Of a DNA stretch of 64,000 bases, positions 40,075-49,082 are shown in pieces; positions within the stretch are counted from its first letter, which is position 1, and each line of letters begins with the position of its first letter. Origin of the DNA: Streptoalloteichus tenebrarius. Its GTDB lineage: Bacteria; Actinomycetota; Actinomycetes; Mycobacteriales; Pseudonocardiaceae. The notes below the pieces were generated by a model, which did no database searches, was not told the DNA's origin, and saw only the letters and a program-made list of their open reading frames with translations. The stretch spans positions 6,802 through 70,801 of the forward strand of contig NZ_JAMTCP010000036.1 in assembly GCF_024171885.1 (NCBI RefSeq). The letters run 5' to 3'. A program made the position numbers and the translations under genes.

Positions 40075-40429
40075 GCCGCGAGTCTAGGGTGGCCGGCCGA
40101 CACCCCCGGTCGAGTGACCGGGGGCAGCCGGCCAGGGCATGAGGCTTTTCACCCTTCCGTGGACTTGAGCGGTGTCACACCAGCGTGTTCGCCAGGTGCC
40201 GCGAGGCCGGAGCCGCCGGGCCGTCGCCCTGCGCCGTCGCCACTTCCCCGTCTCCAGCCACACTCCTCACTCCGGCCGCTCCCGTCCCGACGCGCGCTCC
40301 GCGCCCGGCCGTGACACCGCGATGCGCGCACGCCGCGCGCACGCTGCTCAGACGAGTGGGTGACACTCTGGTCCCCAGCACCCCAGGACCCTCGTCCGGG
40401 CGCGGACGGCACAGAAACAGGAGAGTTCC
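40075..40429. promoter_or_regulatory. polA / thioesterase divergent promoter region
   Basis: A 355-bp gap. The polA -10 TAGACT lies at 40081-40086 on the minus strand. Directly upstream is a long stem-loop: 40090-40097 pairs with 40127-40134, and CCCCCGGTC (40103-40111) pairs with GACCGGGGG (40116-40124). The rest, to the thioesterase ribosome site, shows no gene. Confidence 0.55.
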
Positions 40430-40858
40430 TTGGCGACCATGGATGACGCCGGCGACGCCCCCGCCTTCCTCGACTTCGGCGTGGAGCAGCTCACCGACCG
40501 CATGGGCATCGAGATCACCTCGTGGGACCCGGACCGCGTGGTCGGCACCATGCCGGTGAAGGGCAACCGCCAGCCGTACGGCCTGCTGCACGGCGGCGCG
40601 AACGCGGTGCTCGCCGAGACCCTCGGGTCCGTCGCGGCCGCGCTGCACGGCGCCCCGAAGAAGATCGCCGTGGGGCTGGAGCTGTCCTGCACCCACCACC
40701 GCGCCGCCAGGGAGGGTGTCGTCACCGGCGTGTGCACGCCGCTGCACCGGGGCCAGAACACCGCGTCCTACGAGATCGTCATCACCGACGAGAAGGGCAA
40801 GCGCACCTGCACCGCGCGCCTGACGTGCATGCTGCGGGAGCGCCCGCCGGGCGAGTGA
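40430..40858 (+). CDS. PaaI-family hotdog thioesterase
   Basis: A 142-residue hotdog-fold protein, probably an acyl-CoA thioesterase. The signature PYGLLHGGANAVLAETLGS contains the conserved HGG and the Glu/Asn catalytic region; GVCTPLHRGQNTASYEI forms the later beta strand. TTG 40430 is supported by AGGAGA 6 nt upstream; ATG 40439 is an alternative. In mycobacteria a thioesterase gene likewise lies next to polA. Confidence 0.88.
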   Translation: MATMDDAGDAPAFLDFGVEQLTDRMGIEITSWDPDRVVGTMPVKGNRQPYGLLHGGANAVLAETLGSVAAALHGAPKKIAVGLELSCTHHRAAREGVVTGVCTPLHRGQNTASYEIVITDEKGKRTCTARLTCMLRERPPGE

Positions 40859-40861
40859 GGT

Positions 40862-40916
40862 GAGGGCGGTGGCGTCGGCCGCGCGGGGAGACACGCCGGT
40901 CGACGCCACCACCCTC
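40862..40916. terminator. Bidirectional terminator, thioesterase/livF
   Basis: GGTGGCGTCG (40868-40877) pairs with CGACGCCACC (40901-40910), and GAGGG/CCCTC extends the stem after one mismatch. It separates two converging units. Confidence 0.75.
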
Positions 40917-40936
40917 GGGGGCGTCGCGCGCTGGGG

Positions 40937-41650
40937 TCACGCGACGCCCAGGTAGGCCTCCTTCACGGAGGGGTCGGCGAGCAGTTCGGCTCCGGTGCCC
41001 GACCTCACGATCGACCCGGTCTCCAGGACGTGGGCCCTGTGCGCCCTGGACAGCGCCTGCCGCGCGTTCTGCTCCACCAGCAGCACGGTGGTGCCCTGCT
41101 CGTTGATCTCCGTGATGATGTGGAAGATCTGCTGGATGAACCGGGGCGCCAGCCCCATCGACGGCTCGTCCAGCAACAGCAGCCGCGGTCGGGCCATCAG
41201 GGCGCGACCGATGGCCACCATCTGCTGCTCACCGCCGGAGAGCGTGCCGCCCGCCTGGTCCCTGCGCTCCGCGAGACGGGGGAACAACGCGAAGACCCGC
41301 TCGAAGTCCGCGGCGACGTTCTTCCGGTCCTTCCGCGTGTAGCAGCCCATCTCCAGGTTCTCCCGCACCGTCATGCCGGGGAACACGCCCCGCCCTTCCG
41401 GGGCCTGGCAGATGCCGCGCACCACGCGCAGGTCGGCCCGCAGCCGGCTGATGTCCCGCCCGTCGAACAGGATCCGGCCCGAGGAGAGGGGGAGGATTCC
41501 GGAGATGGCCCGCATGGTGGTGGTCTTGCCGGCCCCGTTGGCCCCGATCAGCGTCACGACCTCGCCCTCGGCCACGGAGAGGGACACCGAGGAGAGCGCC
41601 CTGATACGTCCATAGTGGACGGTCACATCGGACAGTTCAAGCAACGCCAT
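40937..41650 (-). CDS. livF: Branched-chain amino-acid ABC transporter ATPase LivF
   Basis: A 237-residue ABC ATPase that powers branched-chain amino-acid (or related amide/urea) import. Walker A is IGANGAGKTT, the signature is LSGGEQQMVAIGRALM, Walker B is LLLLDEPSMGLAP, and the His-switch is LLVEQNARQAL. It overlaps livG by 14 nt and is the last gene of the operon. Confidence 0.93.
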   Translation of the reverse strand: MALLELSDVTVHYGRIRALSSVSLSVAEGEVVTLIGANGAGKTTTMRAISGILPLSSGRILFDGRDISRLRADLRVVRGICQAPEGRGVFPGMTVRENLEMGCYTRKDRKNVAADFERVFALFPRLAERRDQAGGTLSGGEQQMVAIGRALMARPRLLLLDEPSMGLAPRFIQQIFHIITEINEQGTTVLLVEQNARQALSRAHRAHVLETGSIVRSGTGAELLADPSVKEAYLGVA

Positions 41651-42575
41651 CGTCGGGCACCCCCAGGTAGGCCGCGACCACCGCCGGGTCCTCCCCGACC
41701 TCGGCCGGCCGGCCCTCGGCGATCTTCCTGCCGAACTCCAGCACCACGACGCGGTCGGTCACCCCCATCACCAGGCGCATGTCGTGCTCGATGAGCAGCA
41801 CCGTGTACCCGTCGTCGCGGATCCGCCGGATGAGTGCCATCAGCTCCTCCTTCTCGGCGGGGTTGAAGCCGGCGGCCGGCTCGTCCAGGCAGAGCAGCTT
41901 CGGCTCGGTGGCCAGCGCCCTGGCGATCTCCAGGCGGCGCTGGCAGCCGTACGGCAGGTTCCGCGCGCGGTCGGCGGCGCGGTCGGCGATGCCGACGAAC
42001 TCCAGCAGCGCCATGGCCTTCTCCACCGCCTCGCGCTCCTCCCTGTGCAGCCTGGGCAGCCGCAGCAACGCGCTGATCGCGCCGGTGCGGTGCCGCGCGT
42101 CCGTGCCGACGACGACGTTCTCCAGCGCGGTCATCTCCCCGAACAACCGGATGTTCTGGAAGGTGCGGGCGATGCCGGCCCTGGTGATCTGGTGCCGCGC
42201 GCGCCGGCCCAGCGGCCTGCCCTCCAGCAACACCTGTCCTTGGCTGGGACGGTAGACGCCGGTCATCGCGTTGAAGCAGGTCGTCTTGCCCGCGCCGTTC
42301 GGCCCGATCAGCCCGAGGATCTCCCCGCGCCGGATGCCGAAGGACACCGCGTCCAACGCCACCAGGCCCCCGAAGCGCACGGTGACGTCCCGCATCTCCA
42401 GCAGGGTGTCCCCGACGTCGACGGCGATCTCCCGGTCCGGCGCGACCGCCTCGGCCACCTCGGCCTCGTGCGCGCGCCGCTCCTCCCCGGTCATCCGCCC
42501 CAGCTCGGCGACGATCCCACCCCCTGGCGAGACACCGTCCTCTGTGGACTCCGTTCTGCCGCGATCCCCGGTCAC
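41637..42575 (-). CDS. livG: Branched-chain amino-acid ABC transporter ATPase LivG
   Basis: A 312-residue ATPase. Walker A is [17 protein letters not shown], the LivG-type signature is [15 protein letters not shown], and Walker B is [13 protein letters not shown]. About 55 extra N-terminal residues, acidic and low in structure, precede the core. GTG 42575 overlaps the livM stop by GTGA. Confidence 0.93.
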   Translation of the reverse strand: MTGDRGRTESTEDGVSPGGGIVAELGRMTGEERRAHEAEVAEAVAPDREIAVDVGDTLLEMRDVTVRFGGLVALDAVSFGIRRGEILGLIGPNGAGKTTCFNAMTGVYRPSQGQVLLEGRPLGRRARHQITRAGIARTFQNIRLFGEMTALENVVVGTDARHRTGAISALLRLPRLHREEREAVEKAMALLEFVGIADRAADRARNLPYGCQRRLEIARALATEPKLLCLDEPAAGFNPAEKEELMALIRRIRDDGYTVLLIEHDMRLVMGVTDRVVVLEFGRKIAEGRPAEVGEDPAVVAAYLGVPDDGVA

Positions 42576-43717
42576 GTCCGCACCCCCCTGCCCGAGTCGG
42601 GCGTCGGCCCCTTTGTCACGACCTGTTCCGGCCGTCCGACCAGGCGGCGGTAGGCGTCGCGGCCGCGCGCGAGCAGGCGTTGCCTGGCGCCGAGCAGCCC
42701 CTGCGGCCGGAAGACCATCAGGACGATGAGGGCGAGTCCGAAGATCAGGAACTTGTACTCGGCGACGGCCTGGAACCGGTCGGGCACGTAGGAGATGACG
42801 AACGCGCCCAGCAGGACGCCCACCTTGTTGCCCGCGCCGCCGAGCACCACCGCCGCCAGGAACAGCACCGAGGTGACGACGTCGAACTTCTGGTTGTTCA
42901 CGAAGCCGATCTGCCCGGCGTAGAGGGCGCCGGAGAGCCCGCCGACACCCGCGCCCATCACGAAGGCGAGGATCTTGAACCGGACCGTGGGCACACCCAT
43001 GATCTCGGCGGCGTCCTCGTCCTCCCTGATCGCCACCCACGCGCGGCCGACCCGGCTGCGCTCCAGGTTCCCGACCAGCACCAGGACCAGGATGATCACG
43101 GTGACGACCAGCCAGTACCACGGGGTCCCGCCGGTCTGGGTGAAGATCGGCGAGCCGTCCGCGTGCGTCCCCGGCGGCCCGGCCACCTGCTGGAAGCCCC
43201 GGTTGCCCCGCAACGGCTCGACGTTGTCCGCCAGCAGGCGGACGATCTCCCCGAAGCCGAGGGTCACGATCGCCAGGTAGTCGCCACGCAGCCGGAGGGT
43301 CGGCGCGCCGAGGACGACGCCGGACAACATCGTCACCGCCATCGCGACGGGCACCACGACCAGCCACGGGTACCGCACGCCCAGCGCGGAGTCCGGGCTG
43401 GTGAGCAGGGCCGCCACGTACGCGCCGATGGCGAAGAAGCCGACGTAGCCCAGGTCGAGCAGGCCCGCCTGGCCGACCACGACGTTCAGGCCGATCGCGA
43501 TCAACGCCATGCGGGCGGCGTTGAACATGGCGATCGGGAAGTCCGTGCCCGGCTCGGTGGTCAGCAGGGGCGGGTTGAGCACCGGCAGCAGGTAGATCAG
43601 CACGACGAGGGGCACCAGCACGCCCCACTGCTGGAACCTGCTCAGCCCGTGCCACCACTCGCCGACCCGTCGCGCCAGGATCCGGACGCCCGCTCGCGAC
43701 GCGATGTGCGCGTTCAT
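42572..43717 (-). CDS. livM: Branched-chain amino-acid ABC transporter permease LivM
   Basis: A 381-residue permease with about nine membrane segments. The family core is [20 protein letters not shown] and [18 protein letters not shown], with the coupling-helix region [23 protein letters not shown] 43717 overlaps the livH stop by ATGA. Confidence 0.94.
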   Translation of the reverse strand: MNAHIASRAGVRILARRVGEWWHGLSRFQQWGVLVPLVVLIYLLPVLNPPLLTTEPGTDFPIAMFNAARMALIAIGLNVVVGQAGLLDLGYVGFFAIGAYVAALLTSPDSALGVRYPWLVVVPVAMAVTMLSGVVLGAPTLRLRGDYLAIVTLGFGEIVRLLADNVEPLRGNRGFQQVAGPPGTHADGSPIFTQTGGTPWYWLVVTVIILVLVLVGNLERSRVGRAWVAIREDEDAAEIMGVPTVRFKILAFVMGAGVGGLSGALYAGQIGFVNNQKFDVVTSVLFLAAVVLGGAGNKVGVLLGAFVISYVPDRFQAVAEYKFLIFGLALIVLMVFRPQGLLGARQRLLARGRDAYRRLVGRPEQVVTKGPTPDSGRGVRT

Positions 43718-44724
43718 ACCCGTGCCCTCCCGAGCGACTCGCCGAGAATGCCCGTCGGGCGGAACATCAGAATGGTGATCAGCAACGCGAACGCGACCAC
43801 GTCCCGCCACGCGCCACCCAACAACGACTGCCCGTAGTTCTCCGCCACCCCGAGAAGCAGACCGCCGAGCAAGGCTCCCCTCAGGTTCCCGACGCCGCCG
43901 AGCACTGCGGCGGTGAAAGCCTTGATGCCGAGCAGGAAACCGCCGTTGTACACGACTCCCTGAGGAATCTGCATCAGGTAGAACAACGCGGCCGCGCCGG
44001 CGAGCACACCGCCGACGAGGAATGTCAGCATGATGACGCGCTCGCGGTTGACGCCCATGAGCGTCGCCGTCGTCGGGTCCTGCGCCACGGCCCTGATCCC
44101 CCTGCCCAGCCGCGTCCGGTTGACGAATCCATCCGCGACCACCCACAACGCGACGGCGGCGACGAGCACGATGATCTGGATGTTGGTGACCTTCGCCCCG
44201 AAGACCTCGAACAACGGCCTCGGGCGCAGGATGCGGATGGCCCGCTCGGGATTCGCGCCCCTGGTGACGAAGAACAGTTGTTGGACGACGAACGACGCAC
44301 CGATCGCGGTGATCAGGAAGACCAGGGACGGCGCGTTCCTCCTCCGCAGCGGCCGATAGGCCACCCGTTCCAGCACGACCGCCACCAGGCCGGAGGCGAT
44401 CATGGCGACCGCCCCCGCGAGCAGCAGGTTCGCGACGATCGACAGGGTGGAGAGCTGGGGCGTGGGACCGGGCCGGAAACCCAGGCCCTCCAAGGTGAAG
44501 TAGGCGGCGAACGCCCCGACGACGAACACCTCGGAATGCGCGAAGTTGATCAGTCGCAGAACGCCGTACACCAGGGTGTAGCCGAGGGCCACGAGCGCGT
44601 AGACGCTGCCGTAGGCCAAGCCGTCGACGGTGTTGCTCCAGAATCGGTCGACCAGCAGGGGGACGTTGAAATCGATCCAACCGCCGTCGCCCTGCGCCAC
44701 CGCTGTCGCCAGTTGATGGACCAT
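43714..44724 (-). CDS. livH: Branched-chain amino-acid ABC transporter permease LivH
   Basis: A 336-residue permease with about eight membrane segments. Signatures are GLAYGSVYALVALGYTLVYG, LINFAHSEVFVVGAF and the coupling loop RAVAQDPTTATLMGVNRERV. It is coupled to livM by overlap and separated from the binding-protein gene by a strong hairpin. Confidence 0.94.
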   Translation of the reverse strand: MVHQLATAVAQGDGGWIDFNVPLLVDRFWSNTVDGLAYGSVYALVALGYTLVYGVLRLINFAHSEVFVVGAFAAYFTLEGLGFRPGPTPQLSTLSIVANLLLAGAVAMIASGLVAVVLERVAYRPLRRRNAPSLVFLITAIGASFVVQQLFFVTRGANPERAIRILRPRPLFEVFGAKVTNIQIIVLVAAVALWVVADGFVNRTRLGRGIRAVAQDPTTATLMGVNRERVIMLTFLVGGVLAGAAALFYLMQIPQGVVYNGGFLLGIKAFTAAVLGGVGNLRGALLGGLLLGVAENYGQSLLGGAWRDVVAFALLITILMFRPTGILGESLGRARV

Positions 44725-44751
44725 TGACCTGCCCGTTCTCCGTCAGTGCAG

Positions 44752-44808
44752 GAGGGCGCGGTCCGACGCCGCGCGTGAACGGATGGGAAACAGTCGGACC
44801 GCGCCCTC
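44752..44808 (-). terminator. Intra-operon hairpin between binding protein and livH
   Basis: GAGGGCGCGGTCCGAC (44752-44767) pairs perfectly over 16 bp with 44793-44808. It lies between the substrate-binding gene and the permeases, a position where partial termination or mRNA protection commonly keeps the binding protein in excess. Confidence 0.7.
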
Positions 44809-44831
44809 GGGGCGGCGTCACTCCCGCGGTG

Positions 44832-46034
44832 TCACGAGCCGATCGGCTTGTGCTTGACGATCTTTCCGTTCTCGACCCGGTACGACCACACGGGCGTCTC
44901 GGTCAGCTCGCCGGTGGCGTCCCACCGGAACTTCTTCGTCAGCCCCTGGCCCTCGTACCCGCGCACGAACTCCAGAACGGCCGCCCTGTCCTTCAACCCC
45001 TTGTCCAACGCCTTGAGCAGAACCGTCGCGGCGTCGTACCCCTCCGCCGAATACGTCGCCGGCTCGACCCCGAACTCCTTCTTGTAGGAGTCGAAGAAAC
45101 CGGTGAACGCGTCGGCGGGAACGCACGGGCAGGTCAGGTAGGCGCCCTCCGCGGCGTCGCCGGCGTTCTTGACGAACTCGTCGTCCTTCGCCCCGTCCGG
45201 CGCGACCAGCTTCGCGTCGACGCCCCGGTCCCTGAGCTGCTGGGCGAGGGGCGCGGCCTCGGTGTAGTAGCCGGAATAGAAGATCGCGTCCGGCCGGGCC
45301 TGCTCGACCTTGCCGATCGTCGCCGAGAACTCCTTCTGCTTGGTCTTGACCTGGTCCTCGCAGACGACCTTGTCCTTCAACGCGCCGCGCACCGTCTCCG
45401 CCAGGCCGATGCCGTACTCCGAGTCGTCCCTGAGCACGCACACCTTCGACGCCTTCAGCTCCTCGGTGAGGAACCTCGCGACGGCCGGTCCCTGCACCGC
45501 GTCATTGCCCAGCCCCCGGAAGAAGGTCCTCCACCCGTTCCTGGCGAGGGCGGGGTTCGTCGCCGACGGCGTGATCGCGACCAGTCCCGCCTGGTTGATG
45601 GTCGCGCCGACGGCCTTGGACTCACCGGAGAACGGCAGTCCGATGACACCCAACACGCTCGGGTCGTTGATGACCTGGGTGACCACGCCGGGCGCCTTGT
45701 CCGGGCTGCCCTCCGAGTCGAACTGCTTCAACGTCACCTGGCAGTTCGGGTTCGCGTCGTTGTGCTGCTTCACCGCGAGCTTGGCGCCGTTGAGGATCGC
45801 GATCCCCAGCGCCGCGTTGTCCCCCGCGATGCTGCCGACGTAGGCGAGGTTGACCCCCGAGCACTGGGCCTTCCCGTCGCCGCGCGGGTCGGCGGCCCCC
45901 GCCGGGACGTTCGGGGCCGCGGCGCCGGTGTCACGGCCGTCCGGCGCGTCGCCGCCCCCACCACCACACCCCGCGACGGCCAGCGACACCGCGGCCGCCG
46001 TCGCGAGTAACCGTACGAGTCGCGCTCCGGACAC
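44832..46034 (-). CDS. livK: Branched-chain amino-acid ABC transporter substrate-binding lipoprotein
   Basis: A 400-residue periplasmic-type binding protein, anchored to the membrane: the signal peptide ends in lipobox AVAGC with Cys23, followed by a Gly linker. The mature part is a type I fold (VNLAYVGSIAGDNAALGIAI, FSGESKAVGATINQAGLVAI, DAIFYSGYYTEAAPLAQQLR). GTG 46034 has AAGGAGGT 6 nt upstream. The exact amino acid or amide bound cannot be told. Confidence 0.92.
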   Translation of the reverse strand: MSGARLVRLLATAAAVSLAVAGCGGGGGDAPDGRDTGAAAPNVPAGAADPRGDGKAQCSGVNLAYVGSIAGDNAALGIAILNGAKLAVKQHNDANPNCQVTLKQFDSEGSPDKAPGVVTQVINDPSVLGVIGLPFSGESKAVGATINQAGLVAITPSATNPALARNGWRTFFRGLGNDAVQGPAVARFLTEELKASKVCVLRDDSEYGIGLAETVRGALKDKVVCEDQVKTKQKEFSATIGKVEQARPDAIFYSGYYTEAAPLAQQLRDRGVDAKLVAPDGAKDDEFVKNAGDAAEGAYLTCPCVPADAFTGFFDSYKKEFGVEPATYSAEGYDAATVLLKALDKGLKDRAAVLEFVRGYEGQGLTKKFRWDATGELTETPVWSYRVENGKIVKHKPIGS

Positions 46035-46371
46035 CCGTACCTCCTTGCCCCATCACCCCGCCTGCCGGCGGTCCCCGTCCCCGGGGCCCTGGGATAGGCC
46101 AGGAAGGTAGACCCCCGATCGAGTGTTGCCCAGATCTCACTTCTGCTCGTGTCCACATCGTGACTGATCGCGATCAGGAGGAACAGACAGGCAGCTCTGC
46201 GCGAAGTTGACCGAGCGTCTTCCCTGGTCGGAGGCCACTCATGCGCTGTGAATCGATTCAGTTCGACGGCGAACGCGCAGTCGGGGGGCGTACAGCGTCA
46301 GAAGCAGAAGCAGCAACGCAGAGTCACAGGATCGCACCTATGGGCGACCCCTGACTCGGCGAAGGAGGCGG
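46035..46371. other. Intergenic region upstream of the liv operon
   Basis: A 337-bp gap holding the promoter of the liv operon and the 3' flank of pdtaR. A 12-bp palindrome TGAATCGATTCA lies at 46249-46260, and a CAGAAG/CAGAAG/CAGCAA direct repeat near 46295-46313. No gene is supported. Confidence 0.5.
46249..46260. promoter_or_regulatory. Palindrome TGAATCGATTCA, second copy
   Basis: Identical to the centre of the palindrome at 6508-6523. Here it lies about 215 bp upstream of the liv operon start and 112 bp past the pdtaR stop, so a role at either gene is only a possibility. Confidence 0.3.
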
Positions 46372-46965
46372 TCAGTTGAGATTCTCGAGCACGGCCTGCG
46401 CGACCGCGCGCATGGTGGTGCGCCGGTCCATCGCGGTGCGCTGGATCCAGCGGAACGCCTCCGGCTCGGACAGCCCCTGCTTGTCCATCAACACGCCCTT
46501 GGCGCGCTCGACGACCTTGCGGGTCTCCAGCCGGTCGGTGAGGTCGGCGACCTCGCCCTCCAGCGCCTGCAACTCCGCGAACCGGGAGACCGCCAACTCG
46601 ATCGCGGGCACCAGGTCGCGCTTGGCGAACGGCTTGACCAGGTAGGCCATGGCGCCCGCGTCCCTGGCCCGCTCCACCAGGTCGCGCTGGCTGAACGCGG
46701 TGAGGATGACGACCGGGGCGACGCGCTCGCCCGCGATCCGCGACGCCGCCTCGATGCCGTCCATCTTCGGCATCTTGACGTCCATGATCACCAGGTCCGG
46801 CCGCAGCTCCGTGGCCAGCCGGACCGCCTCCTCGCCGTCCCCGGCCTCGCCGGCGACCTCGTAGCCCTCCTCGCGGAGCATCTCGACCAGGTCGAGGCGG
46901 ATGAGCGCCTCGTCCTCGGCGACGAGCACTCGACGCGGCCGGGCCTCGGCAGCCGACTGGGTCAC
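46372..46965 (-). CDS. pdtaR: ANTAR-domain response regulator PdtaR
   Basis: A 197-residue two-component regulator. The receiver has the acidic pocket VAEDE near residue 15, phospho-acceptor Asp62 in IMDVKMP and Lys111 in YLVKPF. The C-terminal ANTAR domain (residues about 131-192, VERAKGVLMDKQGLSEPEAF) binds paired RNA hairpins to act on antitermination or translation. In mycobacteria its partner is the kinase PdtaS, not found in this window. Its location between polA and a tRNA matches Mycobacterium. Confidence 0.93.
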   Translation of the reverse strand: MTQSAAEARPRRVLVAEDEALIRLDLVEMLREEGYEVAGEAGDGEEAVRLATELRPDLVIMDVKMPKMDGIEAASRIAGERVAPVVILTAFSQRDLVERARDAGAMAYLVKPFAKRDLVPAIELAVSRFAELQALEGEVADLTDRLETRKVVERAKGVLMDKQGLSEPEAFRWIQRTAMDRRTTMRAVAQAVLENLN

Positions 46966-47079
46966 CGGGGTCCTCCTGCGGGGTCACGACGGGCACGGCG
47001 GGCGCGGGTGCGCCGACCGCAGCCTACCCCGCCCGACACCCCCGCTGACCACCGCCTTCGGCGTGATCGACGTGACACC

Positions 47080-48018
47080 TCACGGGATGAGAACCACCTT
47101 GCCGTGGGCCTGCCCCGACTCCAGCAGCCGGTGCGCCCGCGCCGCCTCGGCCAGCGGGAGCACGTGCGCCACCCGCGCCTCCAGCCGCCCGGCCCCGAGC
47201 AACCGGTTCACCTCCCGCGCGGCCCTCTCCTGCTCGTCGTCGCCGGCGTGGCTGAGGGTGAAGCCCACGATCACCGCGTCCCGCAGGTACAGGTCGAACG
47301 CCGGCACCGGGTCCCGTTCCCTCCGCGCCGTGACCACCACGCGGCCCCGGCTCGCCACGCTCGCGACCGCCTCCTCCAGCGGGATCGTCCCCGTGGCGTC
47401 CCAGTGCACGTCCACGTCCGCCGGCCGCGGCTGCCGCTCCCGCGTGTCCAGCACCTCCGCCGCGCCCCACCGCCGCAACGTCACCAACGCCTCGTCCGAC
47501 CTCGCCGTCGCGATGACGTGCGCTCCCCGGTCCACCGCGACCTGCACGACCGCCGAGCCCACTGCCCCGCTGGCGCCGTGCACGAACACGCGCTCGCCCG
47601 GCGCCAGGCCCGCGCGTTCCAGGCCGATCAGCGCCGTTGTCGCCCCGTGCAACGTCGCCACCGCCCGCACCGGCTCGACCCCGGCCGGGAGGCGGTGCAG
47701 GCGCGTGGCCTCCACCGCGACCCGCTCCGCCGTCGGCCCCTGGCGCCCCGCGTACCCCAGCGTCGAGGCCCACACCCGCTCACCCTCGCGCAGTCCCCCA
47801 CCTGGGTGCTCCACGACGCCGACGACGTCTCGTCCCACCACGAACGGCCTCGGCAGCTCCGTGCGGTACGCCCCCGAGCGGACGAACGTGTCCACCCAGT
47901 TCACCGCCACCGCCTCGGTCCGCACCACCACCTGCCCGGGTCCCGGCTCGGGGTCCGGCAGTTCGCCGTACCGGATCTCCTCGGCCGGCCCTGGCCTCTC
48001 GATGTACGCCGCCCACAC
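47080..48018 (-). CDS. Quinone oxidoreductase-like (zinc-independent MDR family) protein
   Basis: A 312-residue medium-chain dehydrogenase/reductase-family protein, probably NADPH-dependent. It shows the GroES-like N-domain (VNWVDTFVRSGAY), and the nucleotide-binding loop VFVHGASGAVGSAVVQVAVD near residue 145. The zinc-ligand cysteines are missing, as in quinone reductases. GTG 48018 is preferred; the frame extends upstream into the tRNA region but with no homology. Confidence 0.88.
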   Translation of the reverse strand: MWAAYIERPGPAEEIRYGELPDPEPGPGQVVVRTEAVAVNWVDTFVRSGAYRTELPRPFVVGRDVVGVVEHPGGGLREGERVWASTLGYAGRQGPTAERVAVEATRLHRLPAGVEPVRAVATLHGATTALIGLERAGLAPGERVFVHGASGAVGSAVVQVAVDRGAHVIATARSDEALVTLRRWGAAEVLDTRERQPRPADVDVHWDATGTIPLEEAVASVASRGRVVVTARRERDPVPAFDLYLRDAVIVGFTLSHAGDDEQERAAREVNRLLGAGRLEARVAHVLPLAEAARAHRLLESGQAHGKVVLIP

Positions 48019-48080
48019 CCGTCGATCACACCACCCCCCTTCCCCTCCTCGCACCCTGATCGCGTAGAGTCGTGGCGCCG

Positions 48081-48154
48081 GCCCCCGTAGCCCAATCGGC
48101 AGAGGCAGCGGACTCAAAATCCGTCCAGTGTGCGTTCGAGTCGCACCGGGGGCA
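48081..48154 (+). tRNA. tRNA-Leu (anticodon CAA)
   Basis: A 74-nt cloverleaf: acceptor GCCCCCG/CGGGGGC with discriminator A, D arm with GCC/GGC, anticodon stem GCGGA/TCCGT with loop CTCAAAA (anticodon CAA at 48115-48117), 5-nt variable loop CCAGT, and T arm GTGCG-TTCGAGT-CGCAC. CCA is not encoded. The CAA anticodon means Leu, yet the long variable arm usual for tRNA-Leu is absent. A GTAGGCACG hairpin follows, and accessory DNA begins right downstream. Confidence 0.9.
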
Positions 48155-48212
48155 CTCCTTGCGGTTGATCTCCGAGTTGGCATGCCGCGATCCGCTACGG
48201 CAGGGGTCGCAG

Positions 48213-48240
48213 GTAGGCACGCGGGGCCGCCCGTGCCTAC
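48213..48240 (+). terminator. Hairpin after tRNA-Leu
   Basis: GTAGGCACG (48213-48221) pairs exactly with CGTGCCTAC (48232-48240). It is positioned to end the tRNA transcript, but it also overlaps the start of a gene remnant. Confidence 0.5.
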
Positions 48241-48414
48241 GGCTACGACCTGGCCACCTCACCCCACTACCGACTGCTGCTGCGGATGCGGGACCTCGTC
48301 CAACTCCCCGGGCCCCTGCGCCGGGCACGCCACGACCCAGTCATGCGCGCGGCACATCGGCAACGCCTCCACGGCATCCTCACCGGCTCCAACGCGCCCT
48401 GGCAGGCGTTCTAG
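48216..48414 (+). pseudogene. C-terminal remnant of a phosphotransferase-like gene
   Basis: After an in-frame TAG, an open frame reads ARAYGYDLATSPHYRLLLRM, RDLVQLPGPLRRA and so on to TAG 48414 (about 66 codons). It resembles the C-terminus of actinomycete aminoglycoside-phosphotransferase-family proteins, but no N-terminal or catalytic part is present. It abuts the tRNA, consistent with a scar left by integration or deletion. Confidence 0.5.
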
Positions 48415-48949
48415 CCCGGCCAGAGCGCCATCCACTACGTCCTCTCCCCGCCCTGCGAAGCACCGACAGCGCCACCGGCAGCGGCTCACGGTCGACGGCG
48501 GCGATCTCCTCGATGGCCTGGCCGACGAGACGGTTCTGCTCGGTGTCGAGGACGTCCCGGAGCTGCCCGGCCAGCGGCACGAGGTTGGTGATGGCCCACG
48601 GGTCGAACACGAACTCCGGGTGCGCGTCAACGGTGTGGATCCGCACGGCCTGCTCCACGATCCCGGCCAGCTCGCCCGGATCCGGTCCACGGCGAAGGTC
48701 GTAGAGGGTGCGGCCGGGCACGAAGTCCATCACCAGCACCTGGTGATGGACTTCGTGCCCGGCATGGGAGTGCACCAAGACACCGTCACGGTCGCGGTGC
48801 AGCCGTGGATGGCGAACCCCGGCGGCCTGCGCCGCGGTGGTCAACACGACTGACCAGCGCTTACGCGCGGGCGGGGCTCCTTTCTGGTGTTTTGGTTCCC
48901 CATCTCTCAAGTTTCCGCACACCAGGCAGTTCTGTTGGGACCAGCCCAT
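48380..48949 (-). pseudogene. Aminoglycoside phosphotransferase (APH)-like remnant
   Basis: The minus-strand frame contains AAGVRHPRLHRDRDGVLVHS, then LVMDFVPGRTLYDLRRGPDP and AGIVEQAVRIHTVDAHPEFV. These match the N-lobe and hinge of APH-family proteins. The catalytic HGDxxxxN loop and the rest of the C-lobe are missing. The segment AGHEVHHQ before LVMDFVPG is encoded by an inverted copy of the same 24 bp, so it is a rearrangement product. No convincing start codon or ribosome site is present. Confidence 0.6.
48713..48763. repeat. Perfect 24-bp inverted repeat with 3-nt spacer
   Basis: Arm 48713-48736 and arm 48740-48763 are exact reverse complements, separated by CAC. One arm encodes the APH hinge LVMDFVPG on the minus strand; the other is its inverted copy, so the element arose from coding DNA. 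Confidence 0.9.
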
Positions 48950-49082
48950 TCGTCACCTTAAAGATCCATCCAACGGACCGTATCTGGAGAAGAAGGCGGT
49001 GAACACGAGATCATCACCTGATTGGCGGAAGGGCTTCGACCTCGCCAACCTCATAGCATCACCAGACCCCCAAAGGGACCTT

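Noticed and set aside
37216-40314. A 1,032-codon open frame antisense to polA
   Set aside because: Same reason; polA is intact on the other strand and the antisense translation has no recognisable motif.
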